NCBI GenBank assembly: GCA_022225965.2
Contig: JAKJXP020000153.1
Span: 1-64,000 of the forward strand
DNA: 64,000 nucleotides
Origin: Diatrype stigma
Lineage: Eukaryota; Ascomycota; Sordariomycetes; Xylariales; Diatrypaceae
Direction: 5' to 3'
Position numbers and translations under genes: made by a program
The notes under the pieces: model-generated
The model's input: the letters and a program-made list of their open reading frames with translations, nothing else
Databases searched by the model: none
What the model was told of the DNA's origin: nothing
Shown: positions 1 to 10,439 of the stretch, in pieces
How positions within the stretch are numbered: the first letter of the stretch is position 1
Layout: each line of letters begins with the position of its first letter

Positions 1-2
1 TG

Positions 3-28
3 CCCCCCCCCCCCCCCCCCCCCCCCCC
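3..28. repeat. poly(C) tract, 26 bases
   Basis: An uninterrupted run of 26 C opens the window, just downstream (3' side) of the minus-strand gene that ends at 75. Similar G/C runs occur at 26973, 62695 and 62910. On the G strand it could form a quadruplex. The exact length may carry sequencing error. Confidence 0.9.
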
Positions 29-74
29 GCCAATTCAGCTAGACCCACCTACCCCTATTTCTTCTTCCCCTTTT

Positions 75-1376
75 TCACCTGCCCCAGCCGGCAGGGCGGG
101 GGCCGGGCGGGAACATGCCCGCCATGGGCCCGTTCATCATGCTCTCCATGCGCTCCTCGTTCTCGTCGGCCATGCGCTGGAAGCGCTCGAGGAAGGTGCT
201 GAGGTCGCGGTTGACCTGTTCGCGGTCCCACTCGGCGGCGCGGTTTCCCCCCAGGCCCGCCGGGTCGCGGTTGCTCGCCGTCTTCTCGAACCACTCGCGC
301 CTCTCGCGCTGGTGCTCGTCCGGCCGCGCCGCCCGGTACGCCGCCTTGAGCTCCTCCCACCCCTTCGTGCCGCCCGCGTCCTCGGCCACGTAGTGGCCCG
401 ACCCGTCCAGGCAGGTGAACTCGCGCTTCGCCTCCGCGCGCCCCGTGATCGTCAGGTGGTGCTCCCAGTTGTCGCCGAAGTCGTACGTGTAGAGGATTTG
501 CTTGCCTGGGTTAGGTACCGAATATGTTAGTTGGGGGTCAGTGCAAGGCAGGGAGGCCAGCAAGATAATTATTAATCATGTGGAAGTTTGATTTTGCCAG
601 GTTACCAAGTGGAACGAGCTAGACCCTGCTGCCGAGGCATATGGGTTGGCGAGTTGGCCATGAGACCCGTCCGGGGATCCCAATGTCAATGATTGAGACG
701 GCGGGAGGTACATAAAAACAACACATTAGGGAAACCTGCCTTGGTACTTCGGGTCGTCAAACAGCTGGTACAGCTTGTAGTTGTCGGCCTTCTTCTCGGG
801 GGTGTTGGGGTGGCGGCGGCCGCCCTCGTGCACGCGATCGACGCCGGAGAACATGGTCTGCTCGACGGGGTCGACGACGCGGAAGAGGTACTCCTGCGGG
901 GCGGAGGGGTCGGCGCCGTGCGCCGGGTTCATCCTCTTCAGGTGCTCCATGAGGGCGCTGAAGTCGGGCTGGCCGTCCGCGCCGACGCCGCCGTTCGCGG
1001 CGAAGGGCGAGACGTAGTCCGGGTTCGCGACGGCGAAGTCGAACGAGTGCGTCGTCGACCACCCGAACGCCACCTGCAGCGCCATGTGCAGGTGGTAGAA
1101 GACCGCGTCGGCCGGGCACGACAGCGTGCGCGACACCGGCGGGTCCGTGACGTACTCGGGCGACAGCTGGAACTTGATGATGTAGTTCGGCCGCACGCAC
1201 GAGCGCTTGTGCCGCGGCCACGCCGCTGCCTGGCAAGGCCGCGAGCAGTAGGCCTCCTTCTTGCACCGGCCGCACTTCAGGAGCGTGGAAGAGGGGGGAG
1301 CGCCCGAGTCCGGTAGTGGTGGTGCTGTGGTGCACTTCGGGTTGCCACACTTCTGAGGGTTTTCTTGGGAACTCAT
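75..1376 (-). CDS. MYND-finger protein with plasmid pRiA4b ORF-3-like domain
   Basis: Two exons are proposed: 1376-740 and 505-75, giving about 355 aa. The start is the ATG at 1376 (MSSQENPQK); an in-frame upstream extension lacks support. Residues about 9-60 form a MYND zinc finger, with paired Cys, YC, CQ, W..H and a final Cys visible, usually a protein-protein interaction module. The rest, with FHYLHMALQ-like helices and YTYDFGDNWEHHLTI encoded just after the splice, matches the pRiA4b ORF-3 family, which is best known from bacterial plasmids and mobile elements. The molecular role is not known to me. The only phase-consistent junction to the good acceptor at 506 uses a GC donor (AAG|GCAGGT at 739). 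GC-ending codons dominate, which creates long false ORFs on the opposite strand. The domain identity is firm; the splice junction is inference. Confidence 0.85.
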
Positions 1377-3170
1377 GTTGGGTTGCTTGATGCCTTGATC
1401 TTCTTCGCGAGACGGTGGGTAATAGAAAGAGGGAATAATCTGATGTCTCCTTTGGTCGGTATCTTGCGCAGTCAAGAGATTTTACTGCCAAATTTCTTTT
1501 GTTGTGGTCGGCTCGATGCGGATGGGGAGTTGACAAGAGAGTGAAAAGCAATCCAGATAGTGTGGGGGCAGAGGGGTTTTTATATCTGCCGCTTGCATCA
1601 GGCACTTAGGCTACCACGCGGCACCGGGACGGAGAGAGGAAATTTTTGGGCATCCATTAATCTTATAGGCGCGTCCGTTTGACGTGAGTGCTTTAAATAT
1701 ACCCTTGTTCCCTGTCGTCTATAGCGCCCGAGAGGGCAGACTGTGCCTAGACTCGACGGCCGTGCTCAGTCCGCGTTATGGGGTATGTTTACTGATGGCT
1801 CCCAGTCGCCTCCTCGGAACATGACGCACCTTCGGTCCATAGCTTCATTCTCCTTTGCTCTTTCAAGTTGTCCTTCATGTGTTCTCTTCGCCTTGTTGGT
1901 AGCTACGTCGAAAGTCGAGAGGTCCAGGCAGTCTTAACAGAGTGCGGTCTGAGGCCAATCTGAGACCAATCTCAGGCCTCTTTCTTCCATTTGGAGTATA
2001 TGAACCGAGTATTACTATACTATAAGGTGCATAGGGTCGTCAAGGCGGCATTCCTAACTTATGGGACCAATATGTAGGGGCCTAAATAGTGTGTGTATTT
2101 TGATCAGACGGTTTATCTGCCCGGCCAGAGACTCGAGCCCCTTTATATGGCTGACTGGTGCATACCACTCAAATTGATTGAATATAGTCTTTTATCATCA
2201 TGCAGCAGCTTTCTAAGACATTCCCTGAATATGATAATACGTTTCTTTGGATTGAAAAACGAGGTTGGCGGAATTCGTGCACACCCCTTCTTCCCCTTAC
2301 TAAAATAGGGGATTAGTACGGGGATTAGTACGCGAAAGCGTATATATCAAGAAATCCGCCCACAGCTGGCAAGGGGTGAGATACCACTAGTTCACCACGG
2401 GTCAAACTTCACATATGTAACCCGCCAAATATATAGTCATTCAACCTCAGTAATGGCACTAGATCTAGGATTATTCCTATTCTCATATCTATCAGTAATT
2501 CTTTCAAGATGAACCTTCACCCTTTTACAGTAGGTGGTTGATACCAACGGAGGGTTACTTTCAGTGGGTGTGCCTGGTCATCCGGTAATTCTCACATGAT
2601 ATCTTCCCTTAGACATGTCCCAATAGTTCTTAGGAGACTGGAGGGATATCAATCATTGGAAAAAGCATCTCCTGAGATACCTGTACAATACGTAATACAG
2701 AGTAAATATGTCTTTGACTATTGCGTGGTTACCACCTTAAGCAGCCACACCACACAGATATGAGTGCCTAGCTCTCCTACAGACCATCTATCATATACAC
2801 ATCATTGCACTTCTTCCTGTAGATGTCTCTTCCTTGATAATCTAAGCAGCCAAGGCTGCATACGAATGGATGTTCAGGAAATGATGTCACGAGTGAGCAG
2901 TTTCATGTATGTTTTTTTAGTGCTCTAGTGTATTGAAGTCGCTTGATAATGATATTGTATCAAAAACAAAGATGACAGCTATACACCAGCCTGAGCACAC
3001 GGCAGATTGGTGTCCTGCCTCAGACCTGACATACCCTAACCTCCCCTTAATGACGCCGCCCCTCGATGATACTTTCCGCTTAATGAAGCTTCCCGCTTAA
3101 AAACACAATTCCACTTCATAACACTGCTCCGCTTGATAGCACTATTCCATTTGATAACACAAGTCCGCAC
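1377..3170. other. intergenic, no gene seen
   Basis: This is AT-richer DNA between two minus-strand genes, holding only short ORFs without recognisable motifs. The part next to 1376 should be the promoter of the MYND gene. A short tandem duplication (GGGATTAGTAC twice) lies near 2308-2331. I see no transposon ends. Confidence 0.6.
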
Positions 3171-4748
3171 CTATGCATCCACCTTTGGCGCTTCATCTTC
3201 AACGTGGTCTCCACCTCCAACGCTGCCTTCATCTCCAACGCTGCCTTCATCTCCAACGCTGCCTTCATCTCCAATGCTGTCTTCATCTCCAATGCTGTCT
3301 TCATCTTCAACGCTGTATTCATCTTCAACGTTGTATTCATCTTCTACGTCGTCCTCCTCTCCAACACTGTCTTCTCCGACGCTGTCAGGGGTATCGGCTC
3401 TGATGAGATGAAGATCCTCCGGCCTCAGAAAATCGTAGTCCAAAAGCACGCTCGCGCGAGGAACATGGTTGAGCGCTAGATACACCCGGTCGATCAGCGC
3501 CGACGGGAAGACGCGGGGGTGCGGCGACCTCGCTATGACATCCAGGTGGATATCGCTGAACTTGCTGTCGGTGCCCAGCAGGAACTCGATGGTCTGCGCG
3601 TTGCCGCCGTCGCGCGGGTAGTGCTGGATGGCGACGAGCAGCATGTGCTTGGTGACGCTCCAGGTGGAGGTGAAGACCATGGCGCCGTAGCGCTCGTGCA
3701 TGCGCTTGGTGATGGCCAGGCCGTCGTCCGAGCGCGAGCACTGCGACACCAGCAGGCACATCTTCAGCGGCGAGTAGGTCTTGTCCTCGGACAGGAGCCC
3801 GAACAGGTAGGTGGCGTTCTCGACGTAGCCCCGCTGCAGGCCGTCGCAGACGGCGTACTCGAGGTGGCACGGGAGCCGCAGCTCCGGCACCAGCGCCATG
3901 TAGAAGTCGAGCACCTCCTTGTTCGGCGCGGTCGAGGCCGCCGGCTCCGGGTTGCAGCACACCGCCATGCGGAAGGCGGGGCAGTGCCACCCGCTGTGCT
4001 GCCAGGCATGCCGCGTGGAGGGGAAGTCCACGGCGGGCGCCAGGCGCCGCAGCACCTGCACCATGCCGTTCGCCCCGGCAAACGCCATGTGGCGCATGAG
4101 CGGCACGGCGCCCTCGTCGAGCAGGAGGTTGACCATGGCCTCGTAGCCCAGGGAGCACGCCACGAGGAGGGCGTCCTCCGTGGAGGAGTCGGGGTAGCGG
4201 GGTACCCAGGGGTAGATCGGCCTCTTGGTGCCGTGGATGTCGCAGCCGTGGCCGAGCAGCAGCCGGACGACGTCCGGGCGATCAGCCGCCACGGCGGCCG
4301 TCAGGGGCGACGGCCAGGAAGGGTGCCAGCCGCTGTTGAGCAGGCCGGGCGAGATCGCCTCGAAGATCTGGACGATCTCCTCGACCCTGGCCACGCTGTC
4401 GGCTGTTCTGACAGCCCAGTGCAGGATGGGCTCCCACGGCTTGCGATGCGTGCCCAGCAAGACCTCGTGCGTGCCGCGCGATCCGTCGTACAGTGTGGCG
4501 TCGGGCAAAATGTCCCAGGGCATGTTCCGGATGTAAGCGAAGTCGTTGGCGTGGGACAGCTGGTACTCCACATCTTTCTTGTAGATTTCGAGGTGGTCAA
4601 GGGTGTGCCAGAGACTCTTGCAGCTGCGCGCGAGGTTCACTACATCTTGGCTGGTGTCCAGGAGCCTAGTGACCATGGACACTAGCTCAACTGGCAAGTG
4701 TAGCAGATACGCCTTTGACGGGCTGTTGGATGTTGACGGTGCAGACAT
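3171..4748 (-). CDS. F-box-like / ankyrin-repeat protein with acidic hexapeptide tail
   Basis: A single exon encodes about 525 aa. The start chosen is MSAPSTSNSP at 4748, because the upstream in-frame extension is low-complexity leader sequence. Residues about 14-60 (LLHLPVELVSMVTRLLD...ARSCKSLWHTL) look like an F-box, the Skp1-binding module of SCF ubiquitin ligases. Residues about 120-260 contain ankyrin-type helices (LHWAVRTAD, PLTAAVAADRPDVVRLLLGHG, ALLVACSLGYEAMVNLLLDEGA), which would bind a substrate. The last 75 or so residues are an acidic array of six-residue units such as DEGSVG and DEDSIG, encoded by an 18-bp tandem repeat. An E3 substrate-adaptor role is inferred from the architecture; the target is unknown. 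The body is GC-rich, so long antisense ORFs appear but are not believed. Confidence 0.85.
   Translation of the reverse strand: MSAPSTSNSPSKAYLLHLPVELVSMVTRLLDTSQDVVNLARSCKSLWHTLDHLEIYKKDVEYQLSHANDFAYIRNMPWDILPDATLYDGSRGTHEVLLGTHRKPWEPILHWAVRTADSVARVEEIVQIFEAISPGLLNSGWHPSWPSPLTAAVAADRPDVVRLLLGHGCDIHGTKRPIYPWVPRYPDSSTEDALLVACSLGYEAMVNLLLDEGAVPLMRHMAFAGANGMVQVLRRLAPAVDFPSTRHAWQHSGWHCPAFRMAVCCNPEPAASTAPNKEVLDFYMALVPELRLPCHLEYAVCDGLQRGYVENATYLFGLLSEDKTYSPLKMCLLVSQCSRSDDGLAITKRMHERYGAMVFTSTWSVTKHMLLVAIQHYPRDGGNAQTIEFLLGTDSKFSDIHLDVIARSPHPRVFPSALIDRVYLALNHVPRASVLLDYDFLRPEDLHLIRADTPDSVGEDSVGEEDDVEDEYNVEDEYSVEDEDSIGDEDSIGDEGSVGDEGSVGDEGSVGGGDHVEDEAPKVDA
3226..3369 (-). repeat. 18-bp tandem repeat in the F-box gene
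   Basis: Eight 18-bp units (consensus on + CYTTCATCTCCAAYGCTG) follow each other, with degenerate copies on both sides. On the coding strand each unit gives six acidic/Ser/Gly residues (DEGSVG type). The unit is a multiple of three, so copy-number changes keep the frame. Confidence 0.9.
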
Positions 4749-6349
4749 CTTGCTTGAGTTTATGTTGTTTTGGTGTGTTTTGATGGCACAAGTAGAATAC
4801 TTGGTTTGGATCTGAAGGTGTGAATGATGATTATCAGCAATATTGGACGGATAGCAGTTGCTGAAGAACACTGAATGTGGCAATATCTGAAGATAATCGA
4901 ACGATATGACGATGGAGAATGTGAGATGAAGAGAAGATGGAGAGTGGGAGAGTTGAAGGGTCACACAGAGTCTTCTTATATATGAAAAAATCGGCTCTTA
5001 GAGAAAGTATAAGCCATCTCCGGCACGACAAACCCCCATAGAGGTTTGAGATTGAGGAGACTACGCATGTTGTATCATCGATTCTTCAACTCTATAAGCC
5101 GTTGACTATGAATAAAGTTCAACGTTCGTCTGGCCTCAAACCTCACCTCGGACGGCTAGCTGCTAGTTCTATGTAGTGATTTGCTGTCCGTGGACGCCTC
5201 CTTTCATTAAGCTCGGTTCCACTGAGCATATTCTTAGGTTTGTGAACTTTCCTACGGTACGGTTTCATCTCATACAAAATTTCAATATCATCCGTGGCTC
5301 ACAGAGTTTCGGCTGGAATAATGTGCCGGGCGAATCTCTCTTGCCTTTTCCAAATTGAAGTAGAAGAGCGAGGACGATGGGGAAGGTGATGGGGGAGGTG
5401 ATGAAAGGTGGAAGAGGTCGGAGCCATAGCATCGTATTCAGCTCATCTAAGAGTGAAGGCATTCGCCATAAGATAGACTACAGTAGTCGAAAGTCAGTTT
5501 CGACCTCTTCAATAGACGGCGGTCAAACACCACAGCACAACATATGCAATGTGAGATCCTTGGAGTTTGTTCGCTATGGCTTAGGTGAGTATATATCACA
5601 CCATCTATACCGTCGGACGCACAATTAATGCATACCTAGCTACAGTTACTCTTCCAAGTGACAGACCCCCTGAATAGCTGCTACGGAGAGTTCCTTCCGG
5701 GTCCTATCTTGTGGATGGCCATTCGGCAGGCTGGGATGTGGCGGAGAAATGCCTTTCCTACTCGAATGTGCATCGAGGGCCCTCCCTAGATAGGTTCACT
5801 GTCTCCCGTGGTCCCAACAACTGCCCCGTTGCCCGTTTCTGCTGCGCTGAAAGGAGTCAACTACTTAGTGCCAGCTAGACCTCGGCCCCTAGCTGCTTGA
5901 TTCAAGTAATCAACGTGACCCAAGTATGTGAGTGACGAGTCGTGTCTGTCTGATCCATCAGATAGATATCTAGCTAGTATTTCCGGCTCAGGCTATCCCG
6001 CCCGCCGACTCTGTATTTACAATAGCCAGCGCCCCCAAACCCTCTTGGTTTGTGTCTGTTTTGGTATCTCGAGAGTATAATACACTATACACTAGGCCAA
6101 GAAAGCCGTTCTATACACCACGGTATGCATGCATGCACCAAACATGTAGGTATGCCCAACGGCTACCCATAAAAAGGCCCAACGCTTGATCTATCCATTT
6201 ATCTGCCTTTTTCCATTCCATGCAGTCTGTTCCGTCCCATTGCCGTATGTATATGCCGACGCCAGAGTAGCAGTAGCTACATATGGCATGTGCATGCAAT
6301 CATTCTACCCAATGCATTCCGTCTATAAGAGGAGAAAAGAGAGAGAAAA
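4749..6349. other. intergenic, no gene seen
   Basis: This contains the promoter and leader of the F-box gene (CT/GA-rich near 4750-4980) and the 3' flank of the MGS1-like gene. ORFs here are under 100 codons and have no protein-like motifs. No RNA gene was recognised. Confidence 0.6.
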
Positions 6350-8194
6350 TCACGCAGCCCCATTTGTATCTCCATCCGCCCCCGCCTCCGCACCCGCATC
6401 CTCCATGACGAGGTCGGGATCGACCTCGGTGCCGAGGTCGCGGTCCTCGAGGAAGCGGCGGCCCAGCAGGGCGTCGGGGAGGTAGTCCTGGCGGACCTTG
6501 CCGTCGCGGTAGTTGGGGTTGTACTTGTACTCGCGGCCGTAGCCGAGGTCGCGCATGAGGCGGGTGGGGGCGTTGCGGAGGTGGACGGGGACGGGCAGGG
6601 AGGCGACGCCGGGCTCGCGCAGGGCCGCGAAAGCGTTGTTGAGCCCGCGGTAGGCGCGGGTGCTCTTGGGGGCGGCGGCGAGCGCGACGGCGCAGTGGGC
6701 CAGCGGGATGCGCGCCTCGGGCATGCCGATCTGCTGCGTGGCCGTGTAGGTCGCCGTGGCGAGCCCCAGCAGCGAGCTGTCGGCCAGGCCGACGTCCTCG
6801 CTCGCGATCACCACCATCCGCCGCGCCACGAACAGGGGGTCCTCCCCGGACTGCAGCATCCGCGCCAGGTAGTACAGGGCGGCGTCGGCGTCGGACCCGC
6901 GCACGCTCTTGTGGAACGCCGAGATTGTGTCGTAGTGCTGGTCGCCGGCGCGGTCGTACACGAGCGTCTTGGTCAGGGCTGTCTTGATGTCCGCCTTGGT
7001 GATGCCCGCGCGGCTCGTCAGCGACATGGCTAGCTCCAGTAGGTTGAGCGCCGTGCGGGCGTCGCCGTCGGCGAAGTTCGAGAGGTATGTGAGGAGCTCC
7101 TCGTCGATGAGGGGCGATGCTGTTGATGTTGATGATGGCGATGGTGATGGCGATGGCGCCGAGTTCGGGACCGGGGCTGATTTAGATGTATTATTCGTAG
7201 CCGACGATGCCTCCTGCTCCATCTGTAGTGCTCGTAGTAATATCCGCTTGATATCCTCCGTGCCCAGCGGCTGCAAGGTGAAGGTTCGGCATCGCGACAG
7301 CAGCGCGTTCACAATCTTGAAGCTCGGGTTCTCCGTCGTCGCGCCTATGAGGGTGATGGTACCCGCCTCGACCGGCTTGAGGAACACGTCCTGCTGCGAC
7401 TTGGAAAAGCGGTGGATCTCGTCGCAGAATATGATGGTCTTCCGGCCGGTGAGCGCCAGCTCGTTGGCCGCGTCCGCGAAGATCTTCTTGCACTCCGCCA
7501 CCCCGGAGCTCGTCGCGTTCATCTCGATGAACCGCGAGCCGACCATGTGCGCTATGCACCGAGCTATCGTCGTCTTCCCCGTGCCGGACCCTCCCCATAA
7601 TATCATAGACGGCACGCGGTCGGACTCGATCAGCGAGCGGAGGACGCCGTTCGGACCGACCAGATCCTGCCCAAACACATCGTCGAAGTTGTGGGGGCGC
7701 ATGCGCTCGGCTAGCGGCGCTGCTCGGTTCGTCTTCGTCCTCTTGGCGACCGGGCCCGTCTCGGCTTGAATCGTGCTTTCCGACGTGGCAGCAGCTCTGT
7801 CCGCTCTGGAGGCATCCTCGCCAGGCCCCTCGTCGAATGTACGCTTGACGCCGCCATTCAACTTCGTTCTTGCTCCTCCACCCGCGTCGTTACTCGCTGT
7901 ACCCGTGCCTGCACCTATACCTGTATTTCCGCTTGCGAGAGATGTTTGGACCTTGCCAGCCGTAGCATGTCGTTTCGCCGAGGGCGCCTGGAAGAAGGTC
8001 GAGGTAGGTCGTTTTTGAGAAGTTGACACGGAGCCGTTGGCCTGGGTATGTGACGGGAGGGGAGACGTCGACGCGGGCGCAGGCGGGTTTCCCGTGATAA
8101 TGTGAGATTGGCACCCCGAGTCTAAATGGCCATTGATCCTGGAAGACTGGACCTGCTTGTTGCACACCGGACAACACACCGGACCCTCGACCAT
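6350..8194 (-). CDS. MGS1: MGS1/WRNIP1-type AAA+ ATPase (RarA family)
   Basis: An intronless gene of 614 aa. Residues 8-28 carry a UBZ4-type ubiquitin-binding zinc finger (CPVC...H...C). A low-complexity linker with basic patches (KRH, KRTF, KRTK) may serve nuclear import. From residue 158 comes the RarA/MgsA AAA+ core: PLAERMRPHNFDDVFGQ, Walker A GGSGTGKT at 201-208, Walker B DEIH at about 258-261, sensor 1 GATTENPSF, then the helical tetramerisation region. Homologues (yeast Mgs1, human WRNIP1) act at stalled replication forks with PCNA and ubiquitinated partners and have DNA-dependent ATPase activity. A Ser/Pro-rich insert (around PSPSPSPSSTS) interrupts the lid region and looks lineage-specific. 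All catalytic motifs are intact. The ATG at 8194 lies directly before the zinc finger, so the start is well supported. Confidence 0.95.
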   Translation of the reverse strand: MVEGPVCCPVCNKQVQSSRINGHLDSGCQSHIITGNPPAPASTSPLPSHTQANGSVSTSQKRPTSTFFQAPSAKRHATAGKVQTSLASGNTGIGAGTGTASNDAGGGARTKLNGGVKRTFDEGPGEDASRADRAAATSESTIQAETGPVAKRTKTNRAAPLAERMRPHNFDDVFGQDLVGPNGVLRSLIESDRVPSMILWGGSGTGKTTIARCIAHMVGSRFIEMNATSSGVAECKKIFADAANELALTGRKTIIFCDEIHRFSKSQQDVFLKPVEAGTITLIGATTENPSFKIVNALLSRCRTFTLQPLGTEDIKRILLRALQMEQEASSATNNTSKSAPVPNSAPSPSPSPSSTSTASPLIDEELLTYLSNFADGDARTALNLLELAMSLTSRAGITKADIKTALTKTLVYDRAGDQHYDTISAFHKSVRGSDADAALYYLARMLQSGEDPLFVARRMVVIASEDVGLADSSLLGLATATYTATQQIGMPEARIPLAHCAVALAAAPKSTRAYRGLNNAFAALREPGVASLPVPVHLRNAPTRLMRDLGYGREYKYNPNYRDGKVRQDYLPDALLGRRFLEDRDLGTEVDPDLVMEDAGAEAGADGDTNGAA

Positions 8195-9200
8195 GGTGAT
8201 TGAGGAATATCCCTAGGGCTACCTAGACAGTAGGTAATTACAGCTTTATCGGATGGTACATGAAATGCCAAAAAGAAGAAAAAGACAGGCTATTATCCAA
8301 ACCGACTCATCCCCAACCGTGCTCCCAAGATTATGCTTGTTTGCCGCTGGCCATTCAGAGATTGCTGGAAGGGTTTGGGGAGTTCGAAAGTTTCCCAGAG
8401 TCCATCCCATATGAGCTCGAGGATGCCAGTACTAGGGAGTACCTTGGAAGTCAATAAGTCAATAATGGGTTAAGTTAATAATAAGTTATAATAATAAGTT
8501 ATAAATTATAAAAGTCGATACGGTAACTGGACTAGTCGGTAGTGCAGAATGACGCGTGGGGGAAGCGTATTGGCACGTGTTTGGCTGCTTCGGTCGATCA
8601 ATTGTTAATTGCACAGTACCCGAGTACCTGCAGACCCTGTAGCTACAGTGCAGTGTAAAGTACCTAGGTATTCCAAAGGTTTCATACCCGTGGACCTGCT
8701 GTGCTTGAACAATTAATTATGTACACGCCTAGTGGGGCTCCCGTCTGACCCGTGGACCTATGGAAGTATGGCTTACATAATGTTCATTATACCTACGTCC
8801 ATGTACCGTAAGCCAATGAAGTCCCGCCGGGACCTTACATGCCTAGTACGTAAGAAAGGGGGATGGTATAGGGGTAGGTATCTATTAGAAATCCTTGCGG
8901 CTAATAACGCATGCTCGACTATAATCACTGGACGATTCCCACTTTACATTCAAGTGATGTATCAATCAGGGAAAATTAAATGCTTCAATACTCACTACAA
9001 GGTGTAAAAACTAGACCAAGCACGATGCGTGCTCATACCCAGGCATATCCCTAAATTATACGGTAGAAGCGAAGCTTCACATGCAGACCACCGGACCACT
9101 CGTTGTAGAACGACCTATACAAGTAGCTTGCACGGGTATCGCTTGCATTATAGCGCATCTATTCAACACGGTCTGGTTCAGTACAGGCGCCCTCATTATA
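8195..9200. other. intergenic, MGS1 promoter side
   Basis: This spans the upstream region of the MGS1-like gene and the 3' flank of the Utp12-domain gene. It includes AT-rich stretches near 8460-8510 and scattered TACCTA-type motifs. No coding or RNA gene is supported. Confidence 0.6.
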
Positions 9201-10439
9201 TCATCTTCTCCGTCTAGAGGACTGTGTTGTTGTCCGTGTCCGCTTAGATGGAGGCACCGCCTCCGGCTCACTGTCCTCCTCTTCCGATTCGACATCCTCG
9301 TGGTTGACCTCGTTCTCGTCTAGTTCTTCCTCTCCCTCGAGCTCCTCCTCTTCCTCGCCTTCACTGGACTCCTCTCCGTCCGATTCATCATCATCCATCT
9401 CGACGATGCCGTTGGTGACCACGAGGTCGTCGTCGTCGGCGCCTAGATCTCCATTGGCCATCTCGGCATCGCTATCTTGCCCTTCCACGTAGACGACCCC
9501 TTCCTCCCCGTCTTCGTCCTCATCCGAGTCGGAATCGATGTTATGCTGCATGCCTCGTCGGAGCTGCATCTGCGCATCCAGAAGATCCAGTTTACCCTTG
9601 AGGGCCAGCAGCGAGTTTAGGCCCCTTGACCGCTCTTCCAGCACTCTGTGTAGTTCGCTCAACTTTTTGGTCAGCCCCGGCTGCATAGCCAACGCGCCTC
9701 CGTGTGCGATCAAGGTCCATTGCACCCAGGTCATCAGACTCCCTGCTCTTCCCGGCCGCCTATGCATCCTCGAGGCGAGCTTCGTAAGCAACGTGCCGGC
9801 GAGCGTCGAATCGAGGCGCTGGATGGTGTTGCGGACCGTCGCCAGATCCGTGGTGTGAAGACAGGACTCCAGAAGGTCAGTGTCATCGGTGCGCAGAGCT
9901 TGCGTCAACACGGTCCCGAGGGACGAGGAGCTGGGCGGCGCCAAGACGCGCCCCCCGGGAGCAGCCAATGCGTTCGATTGCTGCGCTGCCAGCGCGGAAG
10001 GGACATCTATTGTCTCATTTGCCCGAACAAGATCGCCGAATGTTGGCGCGGCAGGTTCTTGATCGGACTCGCCATCCGTTGGCTGGTTTGGCGATGGTAC
10101 GTCCATATCCACGTCTCCATTTTCATCGGGTATTGAGCGCGTATTCCTTGGCGCATTTTGCCCTTCCGCTGTCTCAGTATGCTGCGTTGTCCCATTACTT
10201 GTTGTTGCCGATGGCTTCGCCTTGCTCTGCCCCTCGTCATCTGACAGATCGTACTCGCTGCTGCCGGAGTCGCTTGAAATCTCTATCACTTCCTCGTTTA
10301 ACCCATTGCCCGTTTTTGAGATGTCTGGCGCCGAGACTGCCGTGTCTGCCTCATTGATGTGTGTTCTGATGGGTTTCTTGGCGCTCTGTTTGACCACCGG
10401 CTGCGCGATCTTGGTCGGGGGTTTCCGCTTAGTAGACAT
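9201..10439 (-). CDS. Utp12-domain nucleolar protein (small-subunit processome, Utp5/WDR43-like)
   Basis: A single exon gives 412 aa, starting at MSTKRKPPTK (10439). Residues about 170-298 form a Utp12/Dip2-type alpha-helical domain (SLGTVLTQALRTDDTDLLESC ... MTWVQWTLIAHGG ... LLDAQMQLR). This domain occurs in U3 snoRNP/t-UTP proteins that process pre-18S rRNA in the nucleolus. Unlike yeast Utp5 or Utp12, no WD40 propeller precedes it. Instead there is a basic N-terminus, a stretch VIEISSDSGSSEYDLSDDEG resembling a SUMO-interacting motif, and a very acidic C-terminal tail ending in a basic KRTRTTTQSSRRRR patch that may target the nucleolus. The domain call is confident; assignment to Utp5 rather than another Utp12-family member is inference. 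Confidence 0.85.
   Translation of the reverse strand: MSTKRKPPTKIAQPVVKQSAKKPIRTHINEADTAVSAPDISKTGNGLNEEVIEISSDSGSSEYDLSDDEGQSKAKPSATTSNGTTQHTETAEGQNAPRNTRSIPDENGDVDMDVPSPNQPTDGESDQEPAAPTFGDLVRANETIDVPSALAAQQSNALAAPGGRVLAPPSSSSLGTVLTQALRTDDTDLLESCLHTTDLATVRNTIQRLDSTLAGTLLTKLASRMHRRPGRAGSLMTWVQWTLIAHGGALAMQPGLTKKLSELHRVLEERSRGLNSLLALKGKLDLLDAQMQLRRGMQHNIDSDSDEDEDGEEGVVYVEGQDSDAEMANGDLGADDDDLVVTNGIVEMDDDESDGEESSEGEEEEELEGEEELDENEVNHEDVESEEEDSEPEAVPPSKRTRTTTQSSRRRR

Noticed and set aside
693..1316. 207-codon plus-strand ORF
   Set aside because: Antisense to the MYND/pRiA4b exon; composition is typical of a reverse-complement GC3 shadow.
3519..4685. 388-codon plus-strand ORF
   Set aside because: It is the antisense shadow of the GC-rich F-box/ankyrin gene; the translation is Arg/Val/His-rich and motif-free.
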